NCBI GenBank assembly: GCA_017515945.1
Contig: JAFWDX010000516.1
Span: 1-5,792 of the forward strand
DNA: 5,792 bases
Source of the DNA: Blautia sp.
GTDB lineage: Bacteria; Bacillota; Clostridia; Lachnospirales; Lachnospiraceae
Reading direction: 5' to 3'
In this document: piece after piece, positions 4,380 through 5,792 of the stretch
Layout: each line of letters starts with the position of its first letter
Numbering within the stretch: the stretch's first letter is position 1
Program-made: the position numbers and the translations under genes
The notes under the pieces: model-generated
The model's database searches: none
What the model was told of the DNA's origin: nothing
What the model saw: only the letters and a program-made list of their open reading frames with translations

Positions 4380-5540
4380 ATGGAGTATGATACAAGAGAA
4401 GATAAGAGACTGACGGCCTATATTTCACTGTCCGCTGTGGAAGCAAACTTCGAAGCCATGAGGCGCAATCTGAAGGAAGGCACAAAGATCACCGCCGTGA
4501 TCAAGGCGGATGCATACGGACATGGGGCTCTGCCCATTGCCCGGATGATGGAGCCAAAGGATTATATCTGGGGCTTTGCCGTTGCCACAGCCCAGGAAGC
4601 GGTTTCCCTGTATGACGCCGGGATCCGCAAGCCGATCCTCATCCTTGGCCATGTGTTTGAGGATACCATGGAGATGCTGGCCGCCCGGGATATCCGGATC
4701 ACCGTCAGCAGCCTGGAGCTGGTTAAAAGCTACGCGCAGGCCGGAGAACGCATCGGGAAAAAGGTCCTCGTTCATCTGGGACTTGACACAGGCATGAGCC
4801 GGATCGGATTTGCGGATGAACCGGAGAGCATAGAGCCGATCAGAGAGATCAGCAGAATCGACAATCTGCAGATCGAAGGACTCTTTACCCATTTTGCCAG
4901 GGCAGACGAGACCGATGTCACTCCGGCCAGGGTACAGCTGGAGCGATATCAGCGCTTTGCCGCCTTGCTGGAAGAGGATGGCATCCACATCCCGATCCAT
5001 CACTGCTCTAACAGTGCCGGCATCATTCGCCTGCAGGAGGCCAACATGGATATGGTGCGGGCCGGAATTACGATTTATGGGATCTATCCTTCTGACGAAG
5101 TGGAAAAAGAGCCCGTACCGCTCAGACCGGTCATGTCCCTGGTCAGCCATGTCTCCCATGTAAAAACGATCAAAGCCGGCACCGCGGTCAGCTACGGCGG
5201 GACCTATACCGCACCCGGGGATGTGCGTCTGGCGACTGTTCCCGTCGGCTATGCTGACGGCTATCCGCGGCTTCTTTCCGGCAAAGGATGGGTGCTGATC
5301 GGCGGTAAAAAAGCCCCGATCTGCGGACGCGTATGCATGGATCAGTTCATGGTGGATGTCACGGATATTGAGGGTGTCACAGTCGGTTCACTGGTTACGC
5401 TGATGGGTACACAGGGTGAGGAGACGATATCGGTGGAGACACTCGGTGATCTTTCAGGCAGATTTCCCTATGAATTTGTCTGTGATATCGGAAAACGAGT
5501 ACCGAGAGTCTATACATATGATACCGAAGCACATGCTTGA
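4380..5540 (+). CDS. alr: Alanine racemase, PLP-dependent
   Basis: The 386-residue cytosolic enzyme interconverts L- and D-alanine, supplying D-Ala for peptidoglycan cross-links. The N-terminal barrel carries AVIKADAYGHGA, with K42 as the PLP-binding lysine, then LDTGMSRIGF from 135 with R141, THFARADE, and HHCSNSAG from 207. The C-terminal beta domain carries AVSYGGTYTAP with Y272 as the second catalytic base, VPVGYADGYPRLLSG, RVCMDQFMVDVTD with C319-M320-D321-Q322, and PYEFVCDIGKRVPRVY at the end. Every hallmark residue I looked for is present and the length is typical. The start rests on a weak AGAGAG site (4362-4367), 12 bases upstream, and on alignment of RLTAYISLSAVEANF with the normal family N-terminus; no better in-frame start exists before residue 27. 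It probably shares the nnr transcript. A VanT-like serine racemase is unlikely because no membrane domain is present. Confidence 0.97.
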   Translation: MEYDTREDKRLTAYISLSAVEANFEAMRRNLKEGTKITAVIKADAYGHGALPIARMMEPKDYIWGFAVATAQEAVSLYDAGIRKPILILGHVFEDTMEMLAARDIRITVSSLELVKSYAQAGERIGKKVLVHLGLDTGMSRIGFADEPESIEPIREISRIDNLQIEGLFTHFARADETDVTPARVQLERYQRFAALLEEDGIHIPIHHCSNSAGIIRLQEANMDMVRAGITIYGIYPSDEVEKEPVPLRPVMSLVSHVSHVKTIKAGTAVSYGGTYTAPGDVRLATVPVGYADGYPRLLSGKGWVLIGGKKAPICGRVCMDQFMVDVTDIEGVTVGSLVTLMGTQGEETISVETLGDLSGRFPYEFVCDIGKRVPRVYTYDTEAHA

Positions 5541-5555
5541 TAATAATCTTATATT

Positions 5556-5605
5556 AGAGGGTCTTAATACGTGGAACGCTTTGCTTCCACGTATTTAGAG
5601 CCTCT
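5556..5605 (+). terminator. Long hairpin after alr, possible transcription end
   Basis: AATACGTGGAA (5566-5576) pairs perfectly with TTCCACGTATT (5585-5595), and outer bases extend the stem to about 19 pairs with two mismatches (AGAGG with CCTCT at the base). It starts 15 bases after the alr stop, so it is well placed to end the nnr-alr transcript. No T-run follows (the next bases are GCATATA), so it is not a classic intrinsic terminator; it may protect the 3' end of the mRNA or belong to the adjacent repeat. Confidence 0.5.
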
Positions 5606-5670
5606 GCATATACCGCGCGGAAAGCAATGTACATTTTCCATTTATTTGATCGCGCGTAACTGTTCAGTCA

Positions 5671-5695
5671 GCACCTCGCATTTACTGCGAGGTGC
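5671..5695 (+). other. Perfect 10-bp hairpin within the composite element
   Basis: GCACCTCGCA (5671-5680) pairs exactly with TGCGAGGTGC (5686-5695) around a five-base TTTAC loop. It starts immediately after the TCAGTCA boundary, so it looks like a built-in part of the element. No T-run follows. Confidence 0.85.
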
Positions 5696-5718
5696 GTGGA
5701 ACAAAAGATCAACAGCCA

Positions 5719-5765
5719 AGGCCAGGCGCACTTCTAATGCGACGAAAGGAGCCTGCGCCTGGCCT
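5719..5765 (+). other. 12-bp GC-rich stem with 23-base loop within the composite element
   Basis: AGGCCAGGCGCA (5719-5730) pairs exactly with TGCGCCTGGCCT (5754-5765). The loop holds an AAAGGAG stretch similar to the GAAGGAG in the element's right end (5774-5780). The stem ends one base before the GTAACTGT motif at 5767. It is not tRNA-like; no cloverleaf or T-loop motif is seen. Confidence 0.85.
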
Positions 5766-5792
5766 CGTAACTGTGAAGGAGCTTGTGACTGA

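Larger units (their letters stand above)
5634..5792 (+). repeat. Composite hairpin-bearing repeat element (family 2), running off the window
   Basis: The left part (TTTTCCATTTATTTGATCG, then CGCGTAACTGTTCAGTCA at 5653-5670) and the right part (GTAACTGTGAAGGAGC, then TTGTGACTGA, 5767-5792) both have relatives elsewhere in the window at 65-100, 1254-1283 and 4310-4337. Between them are two GC-rich hairpins. GTAACTGT occurs as a direct repeat at both ends, while TCAGTCA (5664-5670) and TGACTGA (5786-5792) are perfect inverted repeats. No convincing reading frame spans it. It resembles a non-coding miniature mobile element or a structured RNA of unknown type; I do not recognise a named family. 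Confidence 0.65.

Noticed and set aside
4425..5159. 244-codon minus-strand reading frame opposite alr
   Set aside because: It lies wholly within alr, whose catalytic motifs are all present, and the antisense product matches nothing I recognise.
5671..5765. tRNA or known small RNA in the hairpin cluster
   Set aside because: There is no cloverleaf, anticodon arm or T-loop consensus, and I do not recognise a named RNA family.
5571..5792. Open reading frame after alr running off the window
   Set aside because: It starts inside the long hairpin and reads through two further hairpins and repeat sequence, with no ribosome binding site; better explained as non-coding repeat.

Overview
The window looks like a chromosomal segment of a moderately GC-rich Clostridia member, most likely Lachnospiraceae. 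This is inferred from the fused NAD(P)H-hydrate epimerase/dehydratase directly followed by alanine racemase, from the protein signatures, and from strong GGAGG-type ribosome binding sites; no rRNA or other marker gene is present to confirm it. All four real genes are on the + strand.

Layout. Positions 1-2362 hold a partial metal-chelate uptake operon: a FecB/BtuF-type substrate-binding protein (41-1213) and a FecCD-type permease (1332-2336). The expected ATPase gene is not in the window. Positions 2363-2585 hold two extra copies of the last ~78 bp of the permease gene, each ending in a palindromic repeat. A near-consensus sigma-70 promoter (2608-2636) then opens a second unit: a bifunctional NAD(P)H-hydrate repair enzyme (2703-4307) and alanine racemase (4380-5540). 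Positions 5541-5792 have no gene but hold three hairpins and part of a composite repeat that runs off the end of the window.

The genes themselves are ordinary: nutrient import, repair of damaged NAD(P)H, and D-alanine supply for peptidoglycan. The unusual part is the repeat landscape. Family 1 is a ~31-bp palindrome with TGAGTCA/TGACTCA arms around a GGGGGACAGG-type centre, present five times (one cut by the window edge). It supplies the stop codon of both transporter genes and punctuates the triplicated permease tail. Family 2 is built on GTAACTGTTCAGTCA and AAGCTCCTTCACAG. One copy lies inside the coding sequence for the start of the binding protein's signal peptide, one lies in the transporter intergenic gap, a shared-flank fragment lies ahead of alr, and a large hairpin-bearing version lies after alr. 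No transposase or recombinase is visible, so the mover of either family is unknown. I see no CRISPR array, tRNA or rRNA, and no convincing new multi-gene system; the repeat architecture is what deserves follow-up.
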